Shown piece by piece: positions 34,938-47,500 of a stretch of DNA of 64,000 bases (positions within the stretch are counted from its first letter, which is position 1; every line of letters begins with the position of its first letter). A program made the position numbers and the translations under genes. The notes under the pieces were generated by a model. That model was not told the origin of the DNA, searched no databases, and was given only the letters and a program-made list of their open reading frames with translations. The DNA is taken from the NCBI GenBank assembly GCA_022266195.1, contig WHVY01000005.1, forward strand, positions 1,984,001 to 2,048,000, given 5' to 3'. The stretch comes from Tetranychus cinnabarinus. Its lineage: Eukaryota; Arthropoda; Arachnida; Trombidiformes; Tetranychidae.

Positions 34938-36074
34938 ATGTTTAGAATAACGTACAAATTTTTTGACGGTTTACATCAATTTAGTCATTTAGTTGCGATA
35001 AGAAACCCATCTATTTCAGGCTATGGAGCTCGGTTGATAAGTGTAAATCGAGTGACATGTTCCTCACATCAACAACCCAAACCTAAATCTGATGCAATCG
35101 GCGATTATGGCGAAGAAGAAAAAATCGTCAAATGTCTGATGGATTCTAACTTGGGACAAATTCAAGAAAAAGTGAATCTAGAATGGAAGGTGATAGAGAA
35201 ACTGGATAACCTTAAATCAATAGGTTACTATCTTAAATTAAGCCCATTTCGACTTACAAGTTTGGTTGCACTGACTACATTGGCCGGTTGGATGGATTGT
35301 TTGCAATTTGATCCTGTTATCGCCAGCGTTTCTCTCATTGGTATTGGTCTAACTTCTGTCGCAGTAGCAAGTCCCAATCATTTTTTGGAAATACCTTATG
35401 ATTCACAAATGATGAGAACTCGAAATCGACCCACAGTACTCAGTCAACTTTCTTCTGTACCTGCTTTTTCGTTTTCTACGATTTCTGGAACAGTTGAACT
35501 CATTGCAGCAGCAACTTTCATCAATTCTTTGACTGTGGCATTAGGTGCAGTTAATCTAGTCCTTTATTCATCTGTATATAAACCCATTAAACAAACGAAT
35601 GTCAATATTTCTTTGATTTACCCTGGTTGGAAATTCAACAGATGGATTCAGCTGTCTGGAAAATCTTCATTCTCCTCTTCTCCTTCTCCTTCAACACCCT
35701 CTCCAGCGCCTGTATCAAACCATGAATCAAATAATGGCCAAAATCAAGCTTCTATAATAATCACAGATAGTTGTGCTCAACGATTAAAACAAGTGAGCGG
35801 AGATGGTGAATTTCTTCGAATTCAAGTTGAAGGCGGTGGATGTCAAGGATTTAGCTATAAATTTGATTTAGACAATCATATCAATGATGACGATATTATA
35901 TTCCAAAAGGACGGTAGCTCGGTTGTTGTTGATAGCACTAGTTTGGAATACATAAATGGATCAATTGTTGATTATTCTTCTGAATTGATAAGAAGCTCTT
36001 TCAAAATTGTTAACAATCCTCAAGCCTTACAAGGTTGTTCTTGTGGTGCTTCTTTCACAATTAAACTTGATTAA
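34938..36074 (+). CDS. Chimeric gene: truncated COX10 N-terminus fused in frame to ISCA2
   Basis: One open frame of 378 aa. Residues 1-222 align with COX10 from 18386, including the presequence and prenyltransferase motif 1 (N-x3-E-x3-D-x4-RTRNRP), with one in-frame codon deletion near residue 118. Residues about 223-235 (NISLIYPGWKF) resemble the COX10 C-terminal region NIYLIYLSWKF, implying an internal deletion of roughly 480 bp. After a Ser/Pro-rich linker, residues 271-378 are an A-type Fe-S scaffold of the ISCA2 class with ligands C302, C367 and C369 (GGGCQGFSYKF, QGCSCGASFTIKL). No Met occurs after residue 159 before the ISCA2 domain, so ISCA2 must be translated from the COX10-derived part or from an unseen spliced start. 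ISCA2 acts in mitochondrial 4Fe-4S maturation. The COX10 part lacks the second half of the enzyme, so heme O synthase activity is not expected. Confidence 0.85.
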   Translation: MFRITYKFFDGLHQFSHLVAIRNPSISGYGARLISVNRVTCSSHQQPKPKSDAIGDYGEEEKIVKCLMDSNLGQIQEKVNLEWKVIEKLDNLKSIGYYLKLSPFRLTSLVALTTLAGWMDCLQFDPVIASVSLIGIGLTSVAVASPNHFLEIPYDSQMMRTRNRPTVLSQLSSVPAFSFSTISGTVELIAAATFINSLTVALGAVNLVLYSSVYKPIKQTNVNISLIYPGWKFNRWIQLSGKSSFSSSPSPSTPSPAPVSNHESNNGQNQASIIITDSCAQRLKQVSGDGEFLRIQVEGGGCQGFSYKFDLDNHINDDDIIFQKDGSSVVVDSTSLEYINGSIVDYSSELIRSSFKIVNNPQALQGCSCGASFTIKLD

Positions 36075-36752
36075 TTTAAAAGCCTCATTTAAAAACTAAT
36101 TTCAGTATCAAACGTGATTAGTGACTATTGTTATTTTATCGGATCTGAGATCTATTCAGTTCAATTATAGCTGTTTGCTTTCATTGGATGAAATTTATGT
36201 TGATTGATGATTCCTAATCAGTGAGTTAGGGTTGCTACGGAGATAAATAGATTGGATAAATTGCAAAGATCTGCTTCTGTAAGTATGAATAGATATTACT
36301 GCTAACTTTAAATTGTATTATTACCATAACCAACCTCATCAATTTTTATTATTATTGCTTTAACATCACTTTTGCTTCTGATTATTCACCTATTTGGTGT
36401 GCCAATCTTTATTAACTTGCAACCTGATCAACTGTATCAGCCACAATCTGTAAAAGGTTTCACACTTGCTATGTGCGTTTCAATAAATTGTCTTATGTGT
36501 CTATATTTCTTCGTGTGTCAACTTATTTTTCAAACCTTCACAAAAAGTCACTTCTTCTCCATTCTTTGTTGACTAATTTTTATCACCTTGTTTACCTCTT
36601 TTTTTTCATTGTTTTACAGCGTGACTACACCCATTGTCGTTAGTATTGTTTCCTGTGATTGATTACTTGAGATCTCAATTAACAAAGACAATTTTTTCTG
36701 CGCTTTGATTGTTTCTTGTTTTTCAAATCAACCTGTGAAAGTTTGATCCACA
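36075..36752. other. Intergenic: ISCA2 fusion 3' side and CRAL-TRIO upstream region
   Basis: No coding gene seen. A good acceptor (TTTTACAG) near 36620 suggests a 5' UTR intron of the CRAL-TRIO gene at 36753. The small open frame at 36372-36572 is hydrophobic and unsupported. Confidence 0.45.
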
Positions 36753-37565
36753 ATGTCTAATGATGACAAAATTTCCAAGTTGCGAAAGATCTTTCTGGAA
36801 GAAGCATCTGAAGAGAGTCACCTTTATGATCCACAGGATATTGACCAGTTGAAAACAGATGATTGGTCGGTGGAAAGGTATCTTCTTCACTGCAAGGGAA
36901 ACATTGAATCCGCCTTGCCCATGTTGAGAGAATCCATGAGATGGAGAAAATCCTTTGGCGTCAACAATCTCAAAGAAACTGATTTTCCAAAAGAATACTA
37001 TTTATCTGGAAGTTTTTTCACATATTTACCCGATCGAAAGGGAAATGCCATGGTCTATATTAGAGGGAAACTTCACCGTAAAATAGCTGAATGGTCTGAA
37101 ATACATAAGAAATTCTTTGTTTTCATCATCAACAAATTAGACAAGGAAATGGGTGGCCATCGTTATGCTGCTTTTTGGGATTGTGAAGGTGCAGGATTAG
37201 CAAACGTTGACACTGAAATGCTCTCATTTATGGTGACCACAATTTCATCCTACTTTCCTTATGGCTTGGAATATGTTTTACTTCATGAACTTCCATGGGT
37301 TCTCAATGCTATCTACCATTTAGCCAAAAGTTGGGTTCCCGAACATTATCAAAGACTCGCTGTTTTCGCCAATCGAAGCAACATCACTGATTATATTGCT
37401 CCTGAAAATCTTCCCGATTATCTGAATGGAACTTGTACAGTAAATTATCGCAACGTACCAGAAGGAGTTCCAACTGCTCGAGAATGTGAATTACGCTATC
37501 AGCTGCTTGAAAATTCAGCCTACAAACTGGAAACCTATTTAGAGAATTACTGTCTAGAATCATGA
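36753..37565 (+). CDS. CRAL-TRIO domain protein resembling the lipid-binding half of MOSPD2
   Basis: 270 aa in a single exon. The pattern LKTDDWSVERYLLHCKGNIE, MLRESMRWRKSFGVNNL, YAAFWDCEGAGLANVD and LHELPWVLNAIYHLAKSWVP is the CRAL-TRIO fold as found in MOSPD2-type proteins. The usual MOSPD2 C-terminal MSP domain (which binds FFAT motifs at the ER) and membrane anchor are absent; the frame ends soon after the domain at YCLES. It is therefore a short cytosolic lipid-binding form or one of several arthropod paralogs. The ATG at 36753 opens a normal N-terminus. It is not closely similar to the CRAL-TRIO gene at 21.3 kb. Confidence 0.85.
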   Translation: MSNDDKISKLRKIFLEEASEESHLYDPQDIDQLKTDDWSVERYLLHCKGNIESALPMLRESMRWRKSFGVNNLKETDFPKEYYLSGSFFTYLPDRKGNAMVYIRGKLHRKIAEWSEIHKKFFVFIINKLDKEMGGHRYAAFWDCEGAGLANVDTEMLSFMVTTISSYFPYGLEYVLLHELPWVLNAIYHLAKSWVPEHYQRLAVFANRSNITDYIAPENLPDYLNGTCTVNYRNVPEGVPTARECELRYQLLENSAYKLETYLENYCLES

Positions 37566-38537
37566 TGGGTAGAAAACAATTAAAGAGAAAAGGAAAATCA
37601 ACAATTTAAATAATTTTGTAGAATCTTAATATCTTTGGTATTATTTAACTTCAATCAAAACTCACCCAAAAAGCAGTTCTAAACACATAATCAACCTGTT
37701 GTGATCTGAATGGATCCCGATCACAATGCTTTACTCAATTATTCAGGATCTCTTTTTTATACTACAAACTGGACTCAAAACATTCACAAGTGCCTCGAAA
37801 AAAACAGTCAAATCTAAATTTCGTTATCATGGTAACATTAAGGTTAACGACTCTTCAATATGCTTTCAACAATCTATTTTTTTCTGCATTTTCCTCCATT
37901 TCTCTATTTTTTCTATTGATATACAAGTTTTTTGTTTATTTTAAATATTTCATAATAAGACTGTTTACTGATGACGCTCACTCTAATTGTCAACCATAAA
38001 CGTTTTTAGACACTAATCAACTCGTAATTTATTCAACTCCAACTAGTACAAAGTAAATGTAATCAAGTAAAGATGATGAACAAAATAACGCGAAGATAAA
38101 TAAAGCTGTGGCGATCCACTCACAATCAGCGCAACTCGGCTACAATCATTGTTAAATCCAACTGACCCTGTCATAATTATTTATAAATCACAATTACAGC
38201 AATTCTGTAATAATCCAAAATTAACGCTTAAATTAACTGCTAGTACAATGACAACATTTACAGAGAAATTTAGTTTCACATAAAATGATTTATTTTTATC
38301 AAGATTGTACATATAATTTTAACTCAAAAATAGTGCATCCAAGTGCAATTAACTTATCGTGAGTTTAATGGTGTATTTTCAAAAAGTCAATAAGATTAAT
38401 TAGATAATTCAAATAATTGATGATCAGTAAAAATGAAATATTGAAAAATAAGGCTTCAATGAAAAAAAAAGTTGATTTGTGAAGATGATTGTGATAATGG
38501 TTTGTGCAGTCTCGATTCAGTCCATCATTGTAATTCC
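37566..38537. other. Convergent 3' intergenic region
   Basis: Contains 3' UTRs of the CRAL-TRIO (+) and PDZ (-) genes. Overlapping open frames at 37726-37999 look like chance AT-rich translations. Confidence 0.45.
38289..38294 (-). terminator. Possible polyadenylation signal of the PDZ gene
   Basis: Plus TTTATT, AATAAA on the minus strand, about 245 bp past the PDZ gene stop codon. Confidence 0.4.
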
Positions 38538-41500
38538 TTAATGATTTTGATTTACATAAGGTCTCACAGTTAATTTAATCTTCCTTTTAATGGACATCAA
38601 CTGATTAACTTGGGCAATATTATGACTTTTAACATCTAATCCATCAATAGCAACGATTTCATCGCCAATCTCAAGTAATCCAGTCAATATGGTTTGTGTT
38701 TGCTCATCTCGCATCCGAGACACAAAAACACCTGTAAATTATTAATGAAAAGATTAATACAATTGAATCACAAAACTGAGCATTGATAAATAATTTCAAG
38801 TCAAGTCGCAATTGCCAAGTGCAATAGAACCGAAAATCGATAAACCAATTTTCACTTGAAAAATTGCTCACCAAACATCGGCAATCAAACAGATCAGCTT
38901 ACCTTTAACATTATTAACTGTTCCTCTAGCCAAGAAAAAGCCAAATGGTTTACTTTGAGGTCGATTCAATTCAATTACCTGTGAACCATCAGCTTTTAAT
39001 TCAATCAATTCACCCCATAGTTGATTAGATTCTTGATTGTAATTTTCTTTGGCATTAACGTTGTTCCATTTGGTTTTACTGAAAGCACAAAAATACACAG
39101 AAATTATTAATTACCAGAAAATAATTGATTATTAAAACAACGATCATTTCTTGATGTTAAACATTGATTGACAAATTGAAACACTTTGAGTTAAATATTC
39201 ATCACAAAAAAAACGATTCATTAGTTTAAAGTTAATGATGTTTACCATTGCAATTGGTCTAAATCGCATGTTGACTCGACTTTGATTAACTAAAAATGCT
39301 GATTCCATTATAATTACTGTTAATAATGATGTCAACTCAACGATAATGATTGAATCAATCAATCTGAAAATGATAGGTTAGGATAAAAATGATCATTGAG
39401 GACATTAAACATGAGATTAGCCTTAAGCCTGAAATGACAAAATTGAAAAGGTTTCTCCATTTAATTATTGTCAATGCGATCCACAATTGTTTAATGGACA
39501 GTTTTTAAGCTACAAATCAATCCGATTAAATTAGCATACAGAAATTAATCCATTACTATTAAACCTGATTCCTTTTCCCGATTCTTATACAGAAACAAAT
39601 ATTTCAAAAATTAACCACACACTATGAAATTATAATTAGCCGTTTAAGCATTTAACTTTCGCATTCACTCAACAACTTTAATTGCATTACAATGATAATC
39701 AAATGTCATAATGATGCTTCCCTATAAAGGCAAATGAAGATGAAAAATGATGATCAACAATGATCAAGTCACGATTTGAAATGAAAAAGCAAAATTATTC
39801 AACATTCACTTTCATAGCAATTCACTTTGCGGGTAAAATTAACAGAAATATTTCCTAGAATTGAATGAAAAAAATGCAAAATTTCATTCATTTTAATCAC
39901 AATCAGTTAATCAACCAAATTAAGCCATAAATCTAATTCATAATTCACAAAATTCAAAGTGTAACAATTTTCTCGCATAAAATTACTATAAATTGCAAGG
40001 AAACAATTGTTTGATATTTTTACAAAGCGTCAAAATGATTAAATTACAAAAGTTTCAATTATAACAATGAAATTGATTAACGGTTAAACTAAACATTAAT
40101 CAAAACATTAACAACACTGAATAAATTGAATGCTAATTGGTAAAGGTAAAGATTACAATTAACCATTGAATAGGTTTACACAGCAAACAAGAGAAACCAA
40201 AATAGCAACTTTTACCCTTCCTTTAAGCCTAACAATGAGAATGAGAAAAAAGGTTAACAATACGAAAATGATTATTCATTTTGATTAAGAAAGCACAATT
40301 TAAGGTTGAATCGTCGACAATTAGATGCAAAAAATTATAAAGTTACCAGTTGATTATGATTTACTTTGAATGAAAACAAAACAAGAAGAGCAACAATTTG
40401 ATTATATTGAGCTTTGCACATTTCCAGCTAACAATTTAGAGCTTTATTTTGGGTCTTCATTTTGAGATGGTAATTTGAATGATAACCAGGCAAGATTGTT
40501 AAATAATGTACCAGGAAGAGCATAAACTCATCTTAATTAACAACAGTTGATAAACAGTTGATTGTCTAAGCATCAAGTTTCATGTTAGTGTGGGTTTGGT
40601 AATTTGATCATCATTTAATTGTAACCTTTCTCTTGATCATTATTAACCAAATAGATTATGATTTTGATTGATTTGTATGGCAACTCACGATTGTGAACCA
40701 AAATACAGTCAAACATACAATTTGATGAAAATTGTTCAATTTTGTACATCATTCAATCCTGTAATAAAATCTAATGTAAAGGGTTTCCTTTCCTGATAAT
40801 CTTTCATGAGATCAACCTTATTTTGTTTCATGTAAAACACTCAGTGATTGATTAATGTATAATTTCAATTGAAACAACACAATATTTAGATGAAATTTAC
40901 AAGCAAAACAAGAATCAATTGAAACACTTTAAATTGATTACTATTAAAATGGATTGGTTAAAAAAGGTTGATGTTTAAGGTTAAATCTTGATTGTTATCC
41001 CTTTCAATCTTAATAATTAACAACAAGATGGTTAGTCAATAACATTAGACATTTGTTCATATTGCCAAATGTAATCAAAATTTCTTTACAATTGTCAGCT
41101 ATTTACATTAAGAATCAACTTGAATTACAATTTATATTACATTTGAAAAGCACTTTGGGTTTGAAAAGAACCGCTTTGAGGATGTTTTGTTACTACAGTA
41201 AGATTGATTGCTAGTAATGAAACCTTAATTCTTGGGGCTTAATTCCCTGCTAATTATGGGATAGCTTTGATTGTAAAGAGGTAAAGAAACGAACAAGAAT
41301 CTAATTGGGTTTAACAGGTTAATCCAACATCCATTGTTTAACCCATTGGATGGATTTGATACCAATTAGACTTTGGTTTGCCATTTATTTTATAATTTGT
41401 ATGCAACATTTTCAAACTCTAATTGAATCCAGTTTTTGATGAAATGTTCAATTAAAATGATTATTTACTTCATTTTCATGTCACTTGTTGTCTTCATGTT

Positions 41501-44500
41501 TAATATGCATTACATTTAGATAAGGTAACAAATGGCCAGTCACTATTCACAGCCTCATGTTTGTTTATGGCCTTCATCTTGGTAATAGTTATTGAATTTT
41601 ATCATGGTTCCATCTACGATATTACATTTGATCATGTTTAACTTTAACATTTTGAAATTGATTTACTAATTGTTAACTTACACAAATGCTCATCAGTTAC
41701 CTTGTATTCGATAGGTGTAACCAGTGGATACGATTAATTGATGAGACAGTTAAGTTTTGCTTTTGAATGAATTAAAATGTGAAATGTTTTGAACCGCGCT
41801 GTTAAATTGTGAAATTATCTCTTAATGAAGGTTAACCTATTATAATCGGACAAAGTTTTTTTAGTCTGGTTTATCCCGACGGCCACAAGAATCAACAAAC
41901 GGACGATAGAGTTTACACAAAGAAACAGTGAAAATCGTCCAAGTGTAATAATAGTCCTTAATTCAAGATCATTCCCTGTCAGGTAAACTTAGACTTTAAA
42001 TTTTGTACAATTATGTTTTTTTTGGTTTGTCAGTTGATCATTTTTATTTACCTTGACATTAGGAACTCAAAAATGCATACTTCCTCCTCCCTTTTTCACT
42101 TTCACAGACTCTTTCTTTTTCCCTCGTTCGCCAACTCTCCTTTCAACGGGTTATCCTTTTCCGACAGTCAACAAAATTACAGACGTTTTCTCTCCTTTTC
42201 CCTTCTCTAAGGTCAATCCAACGGGAAATGCTTTTAATTCGAGTGCTCAAATGTTTGGTCCTCTAAAATTGTATAAATAGTGATTCTTGGATCATAGTTG
42301 ATCATTAGTTGGATTGTCAACAAATCAGAGTGTACAACAACAGCAAAGTTTCAGCAAATCTTTTGTGCCTAATCCACGGATTAATTTACTGTGTTTGTTA
42401 ACCCTACATTTAACATTCATTTTTATAATTATTCTTAGTGTTTAACATCAGCAAAAATGAATATGCGATTGGTGAGAACAATTTTCTTTGTCTGGTCACA
42501 GTTCAAATTGTTGACTATTTTTTATTTTCCATGGATTTTCTTTTTGTTTACAGTTAATAACTGTGTTACCTTTGTTTTCCCTCCATCATTGTTTCAATCT
42601 TTAGGTTCTTCTCTTATCTATCTTCTCCTTGATGTTGGTTAACTTTGGAAAGTGTCAATCTGATGTTGATCCAAATGAATTAGAAGATACCGAGGAAAAC
42701 TCTGAATTTGATGACACTGACGATGGTGCTATTGAAAGTCGAAACAAGCGAGAAATCGGATCCGATTTAGAAGGCGCTGAATCTGGTTACGGAGGTAAAG
42801 GCGGAGCTGCTGTTATTGCACACAAAGGTGGCAAAAAAGGTGCTGCTGCCGCTGGTTTCAAGGCAGGCAAAGCTGGTAAAGCTGGCTTCAAAGCAGGAGC
42901 CAAAGGTGCCAAAGGTGGTGCTGCTTATGGTGCCGCTGGAGCTGCAGGAGGTGAGTACTCGTCTCTATAAATCGTATTGGTTTGACAATGAGAAACTTTT
43001 TCAACTAACATTCTTGTCAAATATTCATTATCAGGTAAAAAGGGCGCTGCTGTGAAAAAGGGATTCGCTGCTGGAGCATTCGGTAAGAAATTCGGTAAGA
43101 AGGGAGGTTTCGTCAAGGCCGGTGGAGCTGGTTACAACAAGAAAATCGGAGTTGTCAAAAAGTTCGGAGTCAGCCAAGGTTAGTATTTGCCCTGAAATGG
43201 TTCATACTTCAACTCAGAGAAACATACTAATCAAAATTCAATTGTAATAATAGGATTCAAATTCGGTAAGGCTGCTGGTTTCGGTGCTGCTGGTGGTGCT
43301 ATCGGAGCTAAGGGTGTTAAGGCAGGTATGGCTGGTGCTGCTGGTGCCGCTGGTTTCAAGAAGGGTGCCAAGGGTGGAAAGAAAGGTTTCGCCGCTGGTG
43401 CAGGATTCAAAACCGCTGGAAAAGCAGGAGCTGCTGGCTCAGCTGGCTTCAAGAAAGCAGCCGGAGCTGCAGGAGGAGCAGGAGTCAAAAAGGCCGTCGG
43501 AGGTGGAAAAGGACTCTGGGGTTAAACGACAAAATGCTCTGCAATAAATGATGACTGTACTCAGGTATTTAAACTCATTTGATGCATTCATACAACTTGA
43601 ATTAGATATGATATAGTAATTTAGACATTTTTCAATATTGACTCAACCTGTGATTCTACTTCAACCTTCAATTCTGTAAAAAACGACCAACTCCTAAAAA
43701 CTCTTCAAACATTTTTTTGCTCAAGAAACGTTGCAAATTTTTTGTAATACTCAGTTTTCCGATTCAATGATTAACTGTTAATTGTTCAATGCAAGTTTTA
43801 TATTTTCATATTCTGTTATCAACTGGTTAACATTCCTCCACAAACCCACTGTAAAAAACCATATTTCTATCATGTAAACATATCCAATCTATATTTTTTT
43901 GTTATTCATTATAAACACCCTTGAAATTTAATTATTTTTCCCCAATAGTTCTATCGTCCGTTCAAATTAACTCTTTACAAAATAAATTGTTGTCATTTCT
44001 ATAATTCATAACTCACAATTTACTTAATCCCAAATCTCATTATGATCTTAACCAAAGTGATTGTCAGGAAATAACTCTTATTTGCCAAACATTATCACTA
44101 AATTATCATAAACAAGGCTCAATCAACGATGCACATCGAAACATACCTTGAAATGATATCCGTTCAAGTCAAACACAAGGCTTTCTTTTAGTAAGAGGAT
44201 AAAAATAATCATTCAATTTGAATAATTTTTAAAGCAATACAGCAAAAATATTTTATCAAATATATTTTTAACTTTTTATACGTATTAATTTATAGACCGT
44301 TTGAGTGCGAAGAAATTTTGACAGAAAAATACCAAAACGGTATTAATATATCAGATGATGCCAAGGAATGTTTCATCTTTTAATTTGTGTGTGGCAAATA
44401 AAGCCCAACCATTGGAATAGTCAATAGTCAATATCAACTTGTCATGTTAACCATTAATTAAAGTGTTTAAATCGACTACAATTAACAATATAACATGAAA

Positions 44501-47500
44501 CTGTTTCATTTGAGTTACGATTTTGGAAGCTTCGCTTCTTTTTCACATTCACTTGTTAAACTTGCTTTCCAATAACCACACACTTATGTTGTATTAATGC
44601 TTGTTAAATTGATCACAATAATTAACTTTTATGGATCATTGATTTTGCTGGATTTAATTTTTTCTATTTGATTGTTAACTCTTTCATTAACTTTCAATTT
44701 TTTTTCGAAGCTACAAAAAAGATTGAAAAGTCTTTTTTGCTCAAATTGAAATATTTATCATTTCTCTCAGCAAATTGAACAATTTGACTCAATCAATCAA
44801 ACATTCAAGATTTGTAAAAATAAATTGTCCAATTTGTGACAATTGTAAAGGGAAAATTTAGACTCACCTTTCATCTTGTTTTTCAATTTGGTTAATTGAA
44901 TTGTCTTTGTCTATTGATTTGCTTTTTGCCTTTGCTTTTCTGAAGCTCATACGATTTTTAACCGTTTTAACAAATGATTTTAAATCAATAGATAAATCTT
45001 CAGTTGAATGATTCTTTTGCAAAGAATCGGTCGACTCAAGTTTAGAATTAAGATTTGGCGTTGATTTGGACGATGAAATATGGTTTACACTCGCAACCGC
45101 CAGTGAGCTTTTCAAATTGGCAGAAGCTGTTAAAGACGAAGCTAAAAGTGATGAATTGGCTGTCGATTGATTATTGCTCAGATGATGATCTTTGGGTATT
45201 TTATCAGTACTAAAAGCTCTTGATAAAGCTTTCCTTAAGCCACCAATCCGTTTGGATAACCATTTATTTGAAGCTCCTTGGACTGTGGCCTGTACTGGTT
45301 GTGCTGCACAATTTGCCTGATTCACTCCATCGGTAACATCCATAGCAAAGCGAGTCACTTTGACGATTGAATTGTTACCAGGCGATGACAACTGTTTACC
45401 TTCAATCATTGACCTTGTCTGTTCATTGAATTTATAATGAATTGGTGTTGGCGATTGTTGAGGGAAAGTTGAATTTTGAGTTGAATGGTGAGGTGAATGG
45501 TGTGGAGCATGATGAAGATATGAATGATTAAGATGATTAGGACGGTTAGCTTCATGTGAATCTTGCTTTTTTGTCACTGATTTGCTAATTGTTGCATATT
45601 CAACTTGACAAGTTTCCTGTGATTCATTTTTTTGCTCTTCATCTTTAATCTTGAGCAACATTGTTACGCTTGTTGGTGCCATTGTTGGCTTTGACTTGGA
45701 TGAAGGTAAAGGATAGATTTGATCGGGTTGCAGGTAAGCAGCTTCACATGGATCATCCATTGGTTTGTTGGTTGATGATAAAATACCGTTGCAAGATGAA
45801 TAAGTGGTCATCATTTTTGGTGCAACATTGATTTGTTTGAGTTGTTGATTTTGTTGGTTCATTGATTGGCTTGAAGAGGAAGAGATTAGGTGAGTTGATG
45901 GTGAAGATGGTGAGCCTGATGAGATGAAGTACGGACCATTAATCTGTAAGGCCATTGGCATGGTTTTGTCTTGTTTTTGTACAAATTTATCTTCATCCTT
46001 TTCTTTTCCTTGTTTTCCCTCTTCTTCTCTTCTTCCAACCTCTTCATCTTCTTTTGCAACAGCTTCACCTTCACCTTCACCTAAATATTGTTCATTATTA
46101 TCTGCCAATTCCAATTTCCTCTGATTATCCTTCATTCCTTCATCATCAACAGAATCTTCAACTTGCTTTCTAACTTTACCATCTTCCTCTCCACCAAAAT
46201 GAATTGATTGTAAAGGCCAATTTGGTGAACTTGTTGAACTACGCTTAAGTATTGACCTGTAATGGATTCCGGTTGAGATCGGGTTAACAGTTTCATCATT
46301 GATGTTACTATTGGCATGAGCTTTCTCAAGATTATGTTGAAAATGATGATGATGGTGTTGGCTATGAGAATGATGAGGTTGATACTGAGGAAAGTGATGT
46401 TGAGCAATGTTGCCATCCTGACTTTCAATGCTTCGTTGGCCATTTGATGGTTCACTCTCATTGGATTTAACTGATAATTGGTTTGATTTCCTTTCAACTG
46501 AATTACCGATTAAAGCTTTGGATTGAACCAGCGACTCCAAAGGAAGCAAAGGCGCCGTTGCTGATGAGCTTCCAGTTAAACCAGATTCTGGTTCATTAGA
46601 GGTTGAGCTTTTCCCACAAGGAAATATCGCTTCATATTGATGATCAAGATTATCATTTTCTTTAATATCGTCTTCACTTTCATGGAATTCAATTTTTTTA
46701 CTATTTTGACTTAAATTGATTCGTTGAAAGTGTTGATTGCTATTAAATTGAGGGGAATACTCAATAGACTGGTTGCTATACAAGTGACCATTAGCATTGT
46801 TATTAATTGGCGTCATTGAATGAGATGGACGATTAACTGATTTGGTTGCCGGTGAAGATAAATTAACTTGATTATTTGTAACAAAATTTACAGCAGCAAC
46901 GGCAGCAGCAACCGCTTTATCAACAGAAACTTTATCATTAACAATTGATGAAGCATCATCACTAACAACATTGGCCACCGAAGCAAAGGCACAAACCATT
47001 GAATCAGTAGACTCCAAAGGATCGATTGTACACAATTTGGTAATTTTGGGTTCATTTGATCCAGTTGTGTTACTGGCTGATTTGTCTTTTGAATTGTTTA
47101 AAGTTGAACAACTTCGACTTTTTGACATGCAAGTTGTTGAACCTGTTGATGGTTTGGTTGTTGTGTTTATTATTGCTGGTGTCGTTGGTGCTAATGAGGA
47201 TGATTTTTGCGTCTTTAATCCATTTGGTAAAGTACTTAATTTAGTTAGTTTTGGTGAATCAGGAGATGATCTAAAAGATGAACTGAGAGACAATTTAACT
47301 GAATGAGATTCTATGAGATCAGGCTTTTTAGTATCTAAAAATGATTTTCTGGTTCCATTTGGTAAAGTTGATTGGAAATTGTTGCGATTCTTTTGATTAA
47401 GTGTGCTTGTCCATTTGGCATTGTTGTTGGTTCCAATCTTGTTATTACGAGGTAATGTAGACCAGGATCTGTCAATTGGTTTAGAGATAGTTGTTACTGA

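Noticed and set aside
35632..35732. ATG at the fusion joint (ATG GAT TCA GCT) as a separate ISCA2 start
   Set aside because: It is out of frame with ISCA2 and reaches a stop after about 33 codons.
18386..37565. Idea that COX10 plus a following CRAL-TRIO gene were duplicated together
   Set aside because: The two CRAL-TRIO genes differ in orientation, exon structure and subfamily; homology of the copied block ends at the ISCA2 joint.
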